A stretch of 64,000 bases of DNA from Allium sativum (lineage: Eukaryota > Streptophyta > Magnoliopsida > Asparagales > Amaryllidaceae): the NCBI GenBank assembly GCA_030737875.1, contig CM060924.1, positions 144,516,197-144,580,196 on the forward strand, written 5' to 3'. Below, piece by piece: positions 11,161-24,085 of this stretch. Below the pieces are notes generated by a model. The model was not told the origin of the DNA, searched no databases, and saw only the letters and a program-made list of their open reading frames with translations. Positions within the stretch are counted from its first letter, which is position 1. Every line of letters begins with the position of its first letter. The position numbers and the translations under genes were made by a program.

Positions 11161-11600
11161 TGGAATCATTATGTCTATAATGTTAGTTGAGAATCATTAT
11201 GTTAAAAATGCTAAATTGGAATCATTATGTCTATAATGTTAGTTGGGAATCATTATGTTAAAAACGCTAAATTGGAATCATTATGTCTATAATGTTAGTT
11301 GGGAATCATTATGTTAAAAACGCCAAATTGGAATCATTATGTCTATAATGTTAGTTGAGAATCATTATGTTAAAAATACTAAATTGGAACCATTATGTTT
11401 ATAATGTTAGTTGAGAATCATTATGTTAAAAACGCTAAATTGGAATCATTATTTCTATAATATTAGTTGAGAATCATTATGTTAAAAATGCTAAGTTGGA
11501 ACCATTATGTTTATAATGTTAGATGAGAATCATTATGATAAATTGGAATCATTATGTCTATGAGAATCATTATGTTAAAATTGCTAAATTAGAATCCACT
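11161..11600 (+). repeat. 56-bp tandem array in LTR B (5' copy)
   Basis: About seven to eight units of the form TTGGAATCATTATGTCTATA ... GAATCATTATGTTAAAAA. Each unit carries two copies of GAATCATTATGT, so it is itself a doubled shorter repeat. Units at 11160, 11216 and 11272 show the 56-bp step. Confidence 0.9.
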
Positions 11601-12131
11601 ATGCCTATTAGGATTACTATGCCTTTAATGTTTCATGTTTGTAATAAAATTATAATTATGCCCGCAATGATCATTATGCCTATGATGTAAAGTTGAAATC
11701 GTCATGTTAAACTAAGTGGGAACCATTACTATGCCAAGTTATCATGCTAGTATTGAAACCATGTGATATGTTATAGCCTGTATATTATGCAAGTGATGTT
11801 GGAATTTTCACATATGTCTATCACATGTTTGGTGTTATTCCCCTTTATCCCTTGAATTGTTTATGCTTGAGAACGAAGTATGTTTATATACGTTGGGGAT
11901 ACGATTGGGTAGAATAGGCAAAACTTGAATTAATTATAAGCATAAACTGTGAAATTTGGCATAAGTAGAACATGAAATATGGCACGAAAACTTGACTTGA
12001 ACATGCCATAACTTGACCTTAAAACATGCCTTAGTTGGGCACGAAATTGACATATGAACATGCTATGGAAATAGCACAAATATCTGATAAGAACATGGGC
12101 ATGACTTTAGAAAACAAAAAAGTGGCCAACT

Positions 12132-12320
12132 CGAGGTTGGGTTGAGTTTGTAGCGTAAACCTGCCCGGAACCGCCCGGAAAATCCAGTTGCTACAAACAA
12201 TAGGATCCAATGTGGGTATTTGGTCACGTCGCACTTGAAACCCGAGGTTGGGTTGAGTTCGTAGCGTAAACCTGCCCGGAACCGCCCGGCAAATCCAGTG
12301 GCTACGAACAACAGGATCCA
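12132..12320 (+). repeat. 111-bp tandem pair in LTR B (5' copy)
   Basis: Units start CGAGGTTGGGTTGAGTT at 12132 and 12243 and contain GTAAACCTGCCCGGAACCGC. The same pair, with a 112-bp step, occurs in solo LTR E (56276 and 56388), which ties the two LTR families together. Confidence 0.85.
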
Positions 12321-13670
12321 ATGTGAGTGGTTTGGTGCATTAACGAATCAATTAATGCCAATTAGGGTTAAGTCATGAACATGAAAAGACAACTTAACCA
12401 ACTTGAACACGATTTGTAGGGCTAAGTCATGAACTTGAAAACGACAACACTTAGCCAACTTGACATGACGCATAGGCGGGTTAAGTCGCGAACTGAAATG
12501 ACACACTTAACCATCTTGACATGACTAGACTGGAAAAGGATTAAGTCACGAATTACATGACTTAATCTATTAGGCGGGTTAGGTCACGAATTACATGACC
12601 TAATCTATTAGGCGAAACCCTAGACACGACCCTTTTCAGCAGTAACCCTCTAGATGTATCAAGGTACCCTAGGGCTAGGCCGGGTGGGGCACGATTACTG
12701 GGCTGATTGTAAGAGGTGAACGACGGCAGTGGGGTACGCCAGTGTAGGTTCGGTGGACTACGACCGTGCACGTATCTGGGGCAGACACTGGGTATCCGTA
12801 GATTTATCTGTGCATCTTGAATCGTGTCAGGGATTGACACCCTAGGGCTGATACACCCGAAGGTGGACCTAGCACAGGTGACTACATTTGTCATTAGCCG
12901 TATGACACGGACACTTGACGAGCTAGAACTCGTAGGGAGCCGATCGACTAGATAATCGCTCTGTAGGACCCCGTACTTGGGTCAGACCCCGTTTCAGGGT
13001 CATTTCATGATATTGGGCCATGGGATTTATTTCGTGATTAACTAGTGACATGGGCTTAGTATACTAGTACGGTCGATGCAACAAATCTTGAACATGTGTT
13101 GCTTTATTTGACTTGTCTTGACTTATCCTGCTCACCTTAGTCTATCTTGTCCACCTTGACACCATTCTCAAGTTTAGTTCCAGTTCATACATGACATGAT
13201 GTTTTAACCGTCTTGACACTGAAAGTCACTAGAACTTACTCAGTCTTTATGACTGACCCTTTTTCCTTTCGCCTCCTTTCCTTTCGTCCCCCCCCCCCCA
13301 GGTTCTCAGGGAGGAAACACTAGCTCTTAGCTTGGATATCACTTGCTTTGGCTCAGCATGTACGGTTTGCTATTGCTGCTTCATTTTACTGCACTTGGGG
13401 AATAAGCTGTTTTTCTGTTTTTAAGTTATTGCTTCTTTGGCTATTATTACAAGACAGTTGTAATGAAGTTATTTGAAATGTTTGTAAAAGACATGGTTTA
13501 TTTTGGAATGAAATGAAGTTCTGTTTTGCTCATAAATTCTTCCGCTGTTTACTTAATTATTTATTTATGTTCTATCTTGTGATAGTTCTGTGATGTTATC
13601 TCGATAATACCTCTCCAAAACTAGTGCATTCCCTTTGTGAGTGACCCTAGCGGAGGTGGGGTGTTACACT

Positions 13671-13682
13671 TGGTATCAGAGC
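13671..13682 (+). other. Primer binding site of element B
   Basis: TGGTATCAGAGC, complementary to initiator Met tRNA, begins two bases after the 5' LTR end. Confidence 0.92.
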
Positions 13683-13920
13683 AGAAGGTTACCAAGACTG
13701 GGCAAAAGTTTTGAAAACCTTTTGAATTTTTTTTTCAAAACCATTTACAAAGAAGCATTTTCCAAGAAAAAGTTTTTAAAGGCTATTCCCCAAAAGCCAT
13801 TAGCACTATCCTTTGTTTCCTTGTTTGAATCTCTTTCCCTTTCTTTTCTCCATCTGTAGTTGCAGTAGCTTTACCTGCGGCTAATCTTCTTTCTAGCTTC
13901 GTAGAGGGTTTTCCCGTACG

Positions 13921-14214
13921 ATGGAGATAGTTTTTGTGAGGCTTGTTAACATGTTATATAGGATAGGTATGAGTGATAAGAATGAAGATAAGGCGGATGA
14001 GTCTTCTGGAGTGGTTGAACCAAGCATCCTTGAAGGCGTAAAAGTGGAAACATTGAGGCGAGTTCTGATTCGTGTCTTAGGAACGGAGATCTAGGAGCTA
14101 AGGAATCAAGAAGTCAAGCTAGTTAAAATACAGTGGAGTGAAGCCCTAGAAGACGCAACTTGGGAAATTGAAGAAAAGATAAGCGCGCTATACCCATTTC
14201 TTTTTGAGGGTACA
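13921..14214 (+). pseudogene. Fused gag-start / integrase-tail relic of element B
   Basis: One frame opens at ATG 13921 (MEIVFVRLVNMLYRIGMSD), passes through an acidic gag-like leader, and continues without a frame change into EPSILEGVKVETLRRVL. After a TAG at 14092-14094 it reads ELRNQEVKLVKIQWSEALE and DATWEIEEKISALYPFLF. The second half is the chromodomain-like end of a Ty3/gypsy integrase (VK.QW....ATWE.E......YP.LF). Everything between gag N-terminus and pol C-terminus, normally around 4 kb, is absent, and the junction kept the frame. The frame continues to TGA 14398 without recognisable similarity. The fusion is a deletion product, unlikely to be functional. Confidence 0.7.
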
Positions 14215-14793
14215 TTCTCGATCTATTTTCCTATAGGTTTACATAAATTTCTCTTGCTGTCCATGTTTGTTTTGTTATCTCCTCGATCCTATCTTGAGAA
14301 CCATAGAAAGAATCTTTTTGGATGTAAACATGTAATTGAAACATGTTATGATTGCGAAATGGTTGCAAGTGGTCGCAAGTGGTTGCTCGTGGATGCATGA
14401 ATACACATTAGGCACTAGATCGGCTCAGACACATTTTCATGTTGCATATGCATGAGTGTTTATTTTGGAAACTTGGTTGTGCTATCATTTGGTTGTTGCA
14501 TATGATTGAATGTTCGAGCACTCATGTAGAAATTATGAATTATAATAGGAAAAAATTTGCATACATATTGGATTCATTTCACTAAACATATTTTGCATTT
14601 AGAAGATCAATCAGGCCTGATCATTAGCATTAGCTAAGGAACATATACACACACACTTCGCATATGATCATGAAGCATTAGAAGTCTTTTAAGGACAATG
14701 GATGCTCGTGTTTGATGGATGAGTAGATGGATGTTTGGATGTTAGGATGTACATTCTTCCTGAACTTGAAGATTTCGGGGACGAAATCCTTTT
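14215..14793 (+). other. 3' untranslated interior of element B
   Basis: Noncoding DNA with ATGCATGAG-type words, ending GATTTCGGGGACGAAATCC before the purine tract. That phrase is commonly seen upstream of the purine tract in plant gypsy elements. Confidence 0.6.
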
Positions 14794-14806
14794 AAGTGGG
14801 GGAGAA
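14794..14806 (+). other. Polypurine tract of element B
   Basis: AAGTGGGGGAGAA lies immediately before LTR start TGTAACACC at 14807. Confidence 0.9.
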
Positions 14807-17800
14807 TGTAACACCCCGTGTATTCTATAACAGTGAGATTCACAAATTAAAGTATAACTAATTTCAAATCAAAGAATTAAGGTAAACCAGATATGCCATT
14901 GTGTTCGTCTCGGAATTCTGCTTGAGATAGAGTCCGAGTTTGCTTAAAACGGATATCGTATGAAGAAGATATGGACGGACGAAGTTGGGCGAAAAACCAG
15001 AAAACGGTTCAGAATGCACTGGCGCACTTGGGAAGTGCGCCAGAACAAAAATGAACTGGCGCACTTGGGAAGTGCGCCAGTGCATTTTTAGCCTGGCGCA
15101 CCTGCCAAGTGCGCCCAGGTCAGAATATGCTGGCTGGTCAGGTCTTGGCTGGCCTGGTATGTGTTTGGTCGATTTTCTGAGCCTTGCCTTGTCACTAGGG
15201 CTAGGTGTCAGCTCCTGATTGGCCTCTCCTTCAAACGAACGGCTATTATTGAATCAAGCTCCATCGATGGTCTAAATCAACTTGCAAACGTTATAAAAAG
15301 GACCTAAGACCTAGCCTAAATCATACTATCTCATTTTAGCCTCAGGCCGCCGCCATTAAACCTAGAGCTCTGAATAAAAATACAAAGAACAACATTATAG
15401 AAGATGAACGACGATTCTTGAAGGCTACAACTAGAAGCTACAACAACTACGACGCTTTAGACAACGAATTTAGGGCTATTTGATTTGGGATTTTTATTTG
15501 GATTATTTGCTTCATATTGTAAGTTCTATGTTACTTTTTAGGCAAAAACGCTAAAACAATATGGACATGCCATGAATTGAAAACGGATTTAGGAACTATT
15601 GTTAATCCATGTTTATATTGTTTATCTTTGAATTATAATTTGGGGATATTGCTATGGCAACGTTGCAAGTTAAACTTGTCATGATTTTGATGTTGTTATG
15701 AATCACTTGGGCTTAATTGTTTGGCAAGTTGGACTAATACATGTCCATGGAATCACTATGTTTATTGAAATCTTTATGTTGATTAAACCATGCCTATGAT
15801 GCTAATTAAACCATGTCTATGACTATTGATGGAATTATGCCTGTGATGTTAATATACCCATCATGATTAATGAAAAATTGGGTATTGCTAGGTAATGATG
15901 AAAAGTTGGAATCATTATGTCTATAATGTTAGTTGAGAATCATTATGTTAAAAATGCTAAATTGGAATCAATATATCTATAATGTTAGTTGGGAATCATT
16001 ATGTTAAAAACGCTAAATTGGAATCATTATATATATAATGTTAGTTGGGAATCATTATGTTAAAAACGCTAAATTGGAATCATTATGTCTATAATGTTAG
16101 TTGAGAATCATTATATTAAAAATGCTAAATTGGAACCATTATGTTTATAATGTTAGTTGAGAATCATTATGTTAAAAACTCTAAATTGGAATCATTATGT
16201 CTATAATATTAGTTGAGAATCATTATGTTAAAAATGCTAAGTTGGAACCATTATGTTTATAATGTTAGATGAGAATCATTATGATAAATTGGAATCATTA
16301 TGTCTATGAGAATCATTATGTTAAAAATGCTAAATTGGAATCCACTATGCCTATTAGGATTACTATGCCTTTAATGTTTCATGTTTGTAATAAAATTATT
16401 ATTATGCCCGCAATGATCATTATGCCTATGATGTAAAGTTGAAATCGTCATGTTAAACTAAGTGGGAACCATTACTATGCCAAGTTATCATGCTAGTATT
16501 GAAACCATGTGATATGTTATAGCTTGTATATTATGCAAGTGATGTTGGAATTTTCACATATGTCTATCACATGTTTGGTGTTATTCCCCTTTATCCCTTG
16601 AATTGTTTATGCTTGAGAACGAAGTACGTTTATATACGTTGGGGATACGATTGGGTAGAATAGGCAAAACCTGAATTAATTATAAGCATAAACTGTGAAA
16701 TTTGGCATAAGTAGAACATGAAATATGGCACGAAAACTTGACTTGAACATGCCATAACTTGACCTTAAAACATGCCTTAGTTGGGCACGAAATTGACATA
16801 TGAACATGCTATGGAAATAGCACAAAAATCTGATAAGAACATGGGCATGACTTTAGAAAACAAGAAAGTGGCCAACTCGAGGTTGGGTTGAGTTTGTAGC
16901 GTAAACCTGCCCGTAACTGCCCGGAAAATCCAGTTGCTACAAACAATAGGATCCAATGTGGGTAGTTGGTCACATCGCGCTTGAAACCCAAGGTTGGGTT
17001 GAGTTCGTAGCGTAAACCTACCCGGAACCGCCCGGCAAATCCAGTGGCTACAAACAACAGGATCCAATGTGAGTGGTTCGGTGCATTAATGAATCAATTA
17101 ATGCCAATTAGGGTTAAGTCGTGAACATGAAAAGACAACTTAACCAACTTGAACACGATTTGTAGGGCTAAGTCATGAACTTGAAAACGACAACACTTAG
17201 CCAACTTGACATGACGCGTAGGCGGGTTAAGTCGCGAACTGAAACGACACACATAACCATCTTGGCATGACTAGAGTGGAAAAGGATTAAGTCACGAATC
17301 ACATGACTTAATCTGTTAGGTGGGTTAGGTCACGAATTACATGACCTAATCTATTAGGCGAAACCCTAGACACGACCCTTTTCAGCAGTAACCCTCTAGA
17401 TGTATCAAGGTACCCTGGGGCTAGGCCGGGTGCGGCACGATTACTGGGCTGATTGTAAGAGGTGAACGACGGCAGTGGGGTACGCCAGTGTAGGTTCGGT
17501 GGACTACGATCGTGCACGTATCCGGGGCAGACACTGGGTATCCGTAGATTTATCTGTGCATCTTGAATCGTGTCATGGGTTGACACCCTAGGGCTGATAC
17601 ACCCGAAGATGGACCCAGCACAGGCGACTACATTCGTGATTAGCCGTATGACACGGACACTTGACGAGCTAGAACTTGTAGGGGGCCGATCGACTAGATA
17701 ATCGCTCCGATAATCGCTCCGTAGGACCCCGTACTTGGGTCAGACCCCGTTTCAGGGTCATTTCATGATATTGGGCCGTGGGATTTATTTCGTGATTAAC

Positions 17801-18429
17801 TAGTGACATGGGCTTAGTATACTAGTACGGTCGATGCAACAAATCTTGAACATGTGCTGCTTTATTTGACTTGTCTTGACTTATCATGATCACCTTAGTC
17901 TATCTTGTCCACCTTGACACCATTCTCAAGTTTAGTTCCAGTTCATACATGACATGATGTTTTAACCGTCTTGACACTGAAAGTCACTAGAACTTACTCA
18001 GTCTTTATGACTGACCCTTTTTCCTTTTGCCTCGTTTTCTTTCGTTCCCCCCCCCCCCCCAGGTTCTCAAGGAGGAAACACTAGCTCTTAGCTTGGATAT
18101 CACTTGCTTTGGCTCAGCATGTACGGTTTGCTATGGCTGCTTCATTTTACTGCACTTGGGGAATAAGCTGTTTTTCTGTTTTTAAGTTATTGCTTCTTTG
18201 GCTATTATTACAAGACAGTTGTAATGAAGTTATTTGAAATGTTTGTAAAAGACATGGTTTATTTTGGAATGAAATGAAGTTCTGTTTTGCTCATAAATTC
18301 TTCCGTTGTTTACTTAATTATTTATTTATGTTCTGTCTTGTGATAATTCTATGATGTTATCTCGATAATACCTCTCCAAAACTAGTGCATTCCCTTTGTG
18401 AGTGACCCTAGCGGAGGTGGGGTGTTACA
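14807..18429 (+). repeat. Element B 3' LTR, 3623 bp
   Basis: Same layout as the 5' LTR: hairpins at 15021-15041, 15058-15078 and 15095-15115; TATA box 15292-15299; 56-bp array 15906-16345; duplicated pair 16878-17066; poly-C near 18046; end at 18429. A short duplication (GATAATCGCTCC) near 17700 is private to this copy. Confidence 0.93.
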
Positions 18430-18434
18430 ATAAA
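18430..18434. repeat. Target-site duplication ATAAA of element B (right)
   Basis: Matches 10055-10059 exactly. Confidence 0.92.
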
Positions 18435-18577
18435 GCTCCACCTTAATCTAATACTAGAAAAGCTATATGTAATAAAATAAGAAAAAGATAGTTATATTAC
18501 TTAAATCCTACATGTGTATAAGTATAGTTCAAGCTTATCAACGCATATATACATATCAAATCTAACCAGGTTAAACG

Positions 18578-18674
18578 AATCAATCAAGCCAAACAAGTCA
18601 AGCAAATCAATCAAGCCAAATAGGTCAAACAAATCAATCAAGGCAAACAAGTCAAACAAATTAATCAAGTCAAA
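18578..18674. repeat. 27-bp tandem repeat
   Basis: About 3.6 units of AATCAATCAAGCCAAACAAG plus TCAAGCA/TCAAACA. Surrounding DNA (18435-19235) is AT-rich with no gene. Confidence 0.85.
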
Positions 18675-19235
18675 GTAAATATTTTATGTGTTTAATTAAT
18701 AATCCTATATATTTCTAAGACAATAAGTCTCCATAGAGTAAAGTTATTATGTGTGGAGTCAAAAGTTAATATGTAATGTAGTGTGTGTAGTATGTTGGTT
18801 ATAATGTAGTATAAATGTATGTCATATGCAAAGCAATATGAAACGATATATTAAATGAAATGCAACTTATGATGTGAATGAGAATGATTTTAATTTGAAA
18901 TGCACTGTAATTTATAATAATGATGTATGATATGAAATAAGATGTGTAACGATAATATGCAGAATGATTTGGTGATGATATTTATTTTGGTAAAAGATAT
19001 TCAAAGTACTATCTAACTATTATGCATATATATTATAAATTATTTCAGTCAAACAAAGGTAATATATATTGATCACTAGACTTAGGTTAATGAAACTAAT
19101 GAAAGAGATTGAAATAATAGTATAGATAAGAAATTAATGGTTATTAAAAATATATTCATGATAGGTAGTAAAATATTCAGAATAATTTTATGAGAAGTAG
19201 GGAATTAAATAATCTTAGTAGGGTGCTTCTTTAGA

Positions 19236-19240
19236 AATAA
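19236..19240. repeat. Target-site duplication AATAA of solo LTR D (left)
   Basis: Pairs with 42631-42635. The sequence is AT-rich, so a chance match is possible, but it sits exactly at both LTR ends. Confidence 0.7.
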
Positions 19241-19754
19241 TGTAACGACCTGGGTTGTCAAATCGGAAAAAAAATTATTTAACGATAAATTACTAGAAAC
19301 AAACAAGCAAATAAAATAAAACGATTAAATTTAGTTATTTGAATGAATATATTGAAGTTTTATTGAACTTAACATAAAAATCAATATTTGTATGCAAAGA
19401 ATTTGAAAACAAATTTGTAATCAAAACGTTATAAGCTCGTTCCATATAATTCTGATAAATTTAAACTGAATAAATTTAAATGATCGTTCATTCAACTCAG
19501 TGAGATTAAAAAAAATAGAATTTTTATAAAACGTTCAAATCACCGATAACTGTGTGTCGTTGTGTTCGTCTTGACGTCAAGATTCAAATGGTATATTTAT
19601 ATTTATATTTTGATGTCCGTAAAAACAAATGGATAGACAGTTATTTCCATACAGGTGACCGTGTAAACAAGTGCAACGTAAAATATCCCACTGAAATAAA
19701 CCTACGGAGGCTTACAGACAAACCAAAAGAAAAAGTAAATATCTCCACAAATCC

Positions 19755-19759
19755 AATAA
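19755..19759. repeat. Target-site duplication AATAA of element C (left)
   Basis: Directly before TGTGACGATCC at 19760; repeated at 36135-36139. Confidence 0.9.
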
Positions 19760-21787
19760 TGTGACGATCCCAAAATCCGAGGGGCGGTATTTAGGATAAT
19801 CATTGGAATATAACACATTAATCATCATAGCAGAGTACAGATAATAGCAAAAACAATAAATAGAATAACTTTACATGGATATGATAGCGGAATCACAACA
19901 TGTAACAACATCAGAATAGCATAGCGTAGGATATAACTTAGAAAAAAAGGGAAGTGATCAGTCATCATCGCCAGAGGCGGAATACATACATGCAGTGAGA
20001 CATAATAAGGGTATCAGTCTACATCACCGAAGGCGGTACATATACATACAATAAGAAGTACAGAAAGTAAATCAGTCTGCATCTCCCGTGGCGGAATCAT
20101 AATATAAGTACGGTAATGGCGGAAAATGTCAAAGTCGTCTCTGTGAAGTCAGCCTCGCTATGAGCCAAAATGCACTCTATGCAACATTGCAGAGCCAAAA
20201 ACAACCTGTCACCTGTGAACTAGGCTGCCCGTGTGAAAATAAGGGCACCCGCGTTTGCAAAGTGAAACAAACAACGAGTCAGTCATGGGGACTGGTATGA
20301 GGAATCTATTTAATAGTTAAACAACAGTAATAAGCAAATCATAGGACCACACCACTTTCGTGGAACGGGTTTACTCCAGTGATTGCTAGTGTATTTAAAA
20401 CAAAGTAAATTCTTTAAAACAACGCAATGCTTTTTAAAAGAATGAAGCCATTATAAGACTCAAGTCCCATCATACAATGCAACGTAAGCCGGAGAATAGA
20501 GTTTTACCTTATAATGGCCAAATATGCTTGATACGTATAAAGCAAAATCAATTGATATTATTACTAGTGCATATATGTTTCAAAAGCGAATAGCATCATA
20601 AATATCAATCATAGGCGGCATAGCTACCATATACTATGTCGCCATACTAGTTCTATAATCGAGTCCGTTATTTCGTATTGGAAAGTGGATTTCCGTCATG
20701 AGTCGAGGCAAGGGGCAAGCTCCTCTCCGCTTCGAGACACTCTAGCGAATGCCTCAGGACTACACACTCTGGGTAACCCTGGATTCGGCTGGGCCGGTCC
20801 TCTCTTACGTTTGAGGATTAATTACGCCTGAACACACGTTTCCCGGTCCTTACAGACCTATTATCGAGGCGCCTCGCATTCCAACAACCACAAAGGTGAA
20901 AAGTAGATATAAATGTCAGGGCTGGTAAGTCACTGACACCACCATAGCTAGAAAGAAACGTCGTGCTCTCCCAGCGGTCCGTATCCCGTTTTTAACTCAT
21001 ACCGAGGTGTGAGGCTCGCGAATCTACGACATACACAAAGCTAGGCCACGCAGACCGGGCTTTGATCATCATCCACAAGACTTTGCTTTGCAACAGAAGC
21101 CTTGATCACAGCATCTTGGCATGCCACATAGGCAGTCAACTCCATACGATTGATTTCCATCGATATATAACCCCTGAGCTCGTACGTCTCAGAGAAGGGC
21201 GTTAAGCAAAAGAATAAATTCTCCGCCGCCAAACAGATATATATTTAAAAGAGATCAATCCGTATAGAACAAAACCAATGTCAGACACACAGTCCATTTA
21301 CAAGTCCGTCCTGGGTCTGAACGAAACCGGAGGCGTCAAATTCCTCGTATATCCGTACAATCAGCACATACGTTCGGACGACTACTACTTCCGTCCCTTT
21401 CCGGTAGCTACTCCGGTCAGGAACCTCAGCAGCGCCCGTCCAACCGATACGAAGATTGTCGGTCTTGAATCGTCTTTGCATTTTCCAATTCGAATCGCTC
21501 GATAAATAATTTGAAATGAGTGTTAGCTCGGCCTTTTCAAATAATTCACGTCATTAGAATTTAAATCGATTCTTTCCTTGGTTATATTATTCGACATCCA
21601 TCTTTCAGTTCTTTAGTGTTATTTTTGTGTCAAGCACATACAACCATCAAGTATCAAACAATTTAAGCCCAATTGGTTTATTTGCAATCTATGTTGCTTA
21701 TAATATTTTATAACGATTATTCTCCATTTCTATTTATTTAAAAATGGCCATATTTAATTAAACGACGTTTCAGGTCTTGCCATGGCA

Positions 21788-22267
21788 CTGGCGCTGTATT
21801 TCCCCTAATTTGTTTTACACATATCGGAAAATCTAACCGTTGGATTTCTACAAAGTCTATATCAATGGGAAGGTATTCCCAAAGCGAACCCAACGGTTTT
21901 AGTTTCGTGAAAATCCGACGGTCGGATCTTCCACACTAGTCGTTTGAAGTTATAGTTTCAAAATTCGAACTGAAGCGTCGTTATTCGATTTAATTATATT
22001 TATATTTATATATAAATATAAACGATTCTGGCGCTGTTTTTCTTCAGATTTGAATTAAACATTCCTGACAATCCAACCGTTGGATTTTTACAAGGTTGGT
22101 GCCGTTGGGAAGATATTTCCAAGGCGAACACAGCGGTTGCAGTTTCGGGAAAATCCGATGGTCGGATTTCTCGTACTAATCGTTTCAAATTACGATTCCG
22201 AAACACGAACTGCACGGCTTCGATTCCTTTTAATTATATTTATATTTATATATATAAATATAGTTCA
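21788..22267. repeat. ~240-bp tandem duplication in LTR C (3' copy)
   Basis: Units begin CTGGCGCTG at 21788 and 22028. Both contain ...CCGTTGGATTT, ...GGAAG.TATT.CCAA.GCGAAC and AAATCCGA.GGTCGGAT. The other LTR has the pair near 32276 and 32513, and C' has it inverted at about 52141-52570. Confidence 0.85.
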
Positions 22268-23221
22268 TTCTATAATTCCAACTATAGTTCATTCTATATT
22301 TTCAACTTCGTTTTCACTTCAAATATTTCACTAACGCCTTAATATTTCGAAAAATTTCGCCATAACCTCCTTTGTATGGGGAGCGGTTTGGAAATTTATT
22401 GGGCCGTGTTAGGTACCCAATAAATCCTTAAAAGCCTCCACATATTTATAGTGATATATTCTGGTGTTTACGGGGGAGCCTGTATAGATAATCATTCCAG
22501 AGAATAAATTCTCGTCACCCCGTTTCCGTGTGGAAATAAATAGTCCATGTGCCGTATCTAATAACTAGAGAGACCTGATTATTGTCAACTCCAGACCCGT
22601 GTGGGGTTTTATTAATCTGGCAATTTATCGTTATATTTTATATAGTCCATATCAGTCATCAGTTCAACCTGTAGTATATAATCATCGCCATACAAGCCTC
22701 TCGCTCGTATGGTAGATCTTCCACCTCGTCACACAAGCTCCAATTGCTTATGTGGAATATGATGAAGTATGCCTATCGTCAAGAAGTATGCCATGTAGTG
22801 TAGTTCAAAATTAATTGTTACTATCCTATGGCGATATTTATTATTTCACACAGAATAACCAGCACTCCGCATCCAATGGCATTCACAGGAGTTGATATAA
22901 AAATAAAATTGCGCAGCCAACTCATCAAGGTTTACCTATTTGTCGGGCACGCAGATAATTTCTTTACTCTACAGCTAATCCATTTTTCCTGTTCAACGCA
23001 TGTATATATATGCAGAACAAAGCTAATAATAATATTTCTAGCAAACTATTATTTATTTCAACACATGTGTATTTTTATCAAAGCGTATACATGATAAAAG
23101 AAATATTTTTATCATCAAAAATATTTATTCAGCACGTGAATGTTTTTAACACTTCATATTCACAATAAAAATGTAGTTTTTATTGTCGATTCATTTGATT
23201 TTAAAATACGATAACATTCAA

Positions 23222-23665
23222 CACATGAATTTCAACTCGACGAACGAATTTCAATTCAACACATGAATATTCTCTATAGTTTGTATATATATATAAAAAT
23301 GTGATTTTTATCGCTAAAGCTATTTGTTTAAATTCAAATAATATTCAACACATGAATTTCAACTCAACGAATGAATTGCAACTCAACACATGAATATTCG
23401 CTATGGTTTGTATATATATAAAAATGTGATTTTTATCGCTAAAGCTATTTGTTTAAATTCAAATAATATTCAACACATGAATTTCAACTCAACGAATGAA
23501 TTGCAACTCAACAGATGAATATTCGCTATGGTTTATATATATATATATATAAATATGTGATTTTTATCGCTAAAGCTATTTGTTTAAATTCAAATAATAT
23601 TCAATACATGAATTTCAACTCAACGAATGAATTGCAACTCAACACATGAATATTCGCTATATATG
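23222..23665. repeat. 125-bp tandem array in LTR C (3' copy)
   Basis: Each unit has CAACACATGAATTTCAACTC, GAATATTCGCTATGGTTTG, a TA run, and ATGTGATTTTTATCGCTAAA. The TA run varies in length among units. The other LTR has it at 33700-34140 with exact 125-bp steps at 33780, 33905 and 34030. Confidence 0.9.
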
Positions 23666-24011
23666 TAATTTATTTCAACGAATGAAAATTATTCTAACAC
23701 ATGTATATTTCAGAAAATTTCGGCAGCATAACGGCAGGGTAGTTAAAACCGGGACCGTCCCTAGTACGGCTCCTCGCTCTACCTTAAAACCTCGCGGTTT
23801 TTGACAATGGGGATCATGCATCTAGTTCGCACGCAGGCGGCATGTTTTATTTTCAATTCCATAATCCTATTCTAATTTGTTTCAACCACAAGAGGGTATT
23901 TTTCAACCACAATGTCAACCACAAACAATTATTTCCAACCATTCGTCATACCATATAGTATCACGTCAATCACAAGCAATAAATATCGTCCATGGTCTGT
24001 GGACGAGGGGA

Positions 24012-24014
<3 letters not shown>

Positions 24015-24079
<65 letters not shown>
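24015..24079. repeat. (TA)n microsatellite in LTR C (3' copy)
   Basis: About 32 TA units here, against about 13 at 34531-34557 in the sister LTR. It expanded after insertion, or the source copy slipped. Confidence 0.95.

Positions 24080-24085
<6 letters not shown>

Larger units (their letters stand above)
10060..13668 (+). repeat. Element B 5' LTR, 3609 bp
   Basis: Contains, in order: a triple GC-rich hairpin (10274-10368), a TATA box (10545), a 56-bp tandem array (11161-11600), a 111-bp duplicated pair (12132-12320) and a poly-C tract near 13289. The 3' part before the end reads GGTTCTCAGGGAGGAAACAC, a signature shared with LTR D. The open frames in it have no protein similarity I can recognise. 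Confidence 0.93.
10060..18429 (+). mobile_element. Element B: Ty3/gypsy element, internally deleted, non-autonomous
   Basis: Two direct repeats (10060-13668 and 14807-18429) start TGTAACACCCCG and end GGTGGGGTGTTACA. They flank a 1138-bp interior with primer site, relic gag start fused to integrase tail, and purine tract. A perfect ATAAA duplication flanks the whole. I count roughly 12 differences in the first 240 bp of the two LTRs, about half of them C/T or G/A, so the insertion is not recent. Gag, protease, RT, RNase H and the integrase core are gone. Any movement would have needed proteins from another element. Confidence 0.93.

Noticed and set aside
11161..11600. Regular repeats resembling a CRISPR array
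   Set aside because: Units are contiguous 56-bp tandem copies without unique spacers, inside an LTR of a plant element.
13671..13682. Possible tRNA-Met gene fragment
   Set aside because: Only the 12-base complement of the tRNA 3' end is present, directly after an LTR; it is a primer site. The same holds at 5809, 30241 and 37390.
13641..13859. 72-codon frame across LTR end and primer site
   Set aside because: It spans the LTR boundary and primer site, has no protein features, and the real gag start is at 13921.
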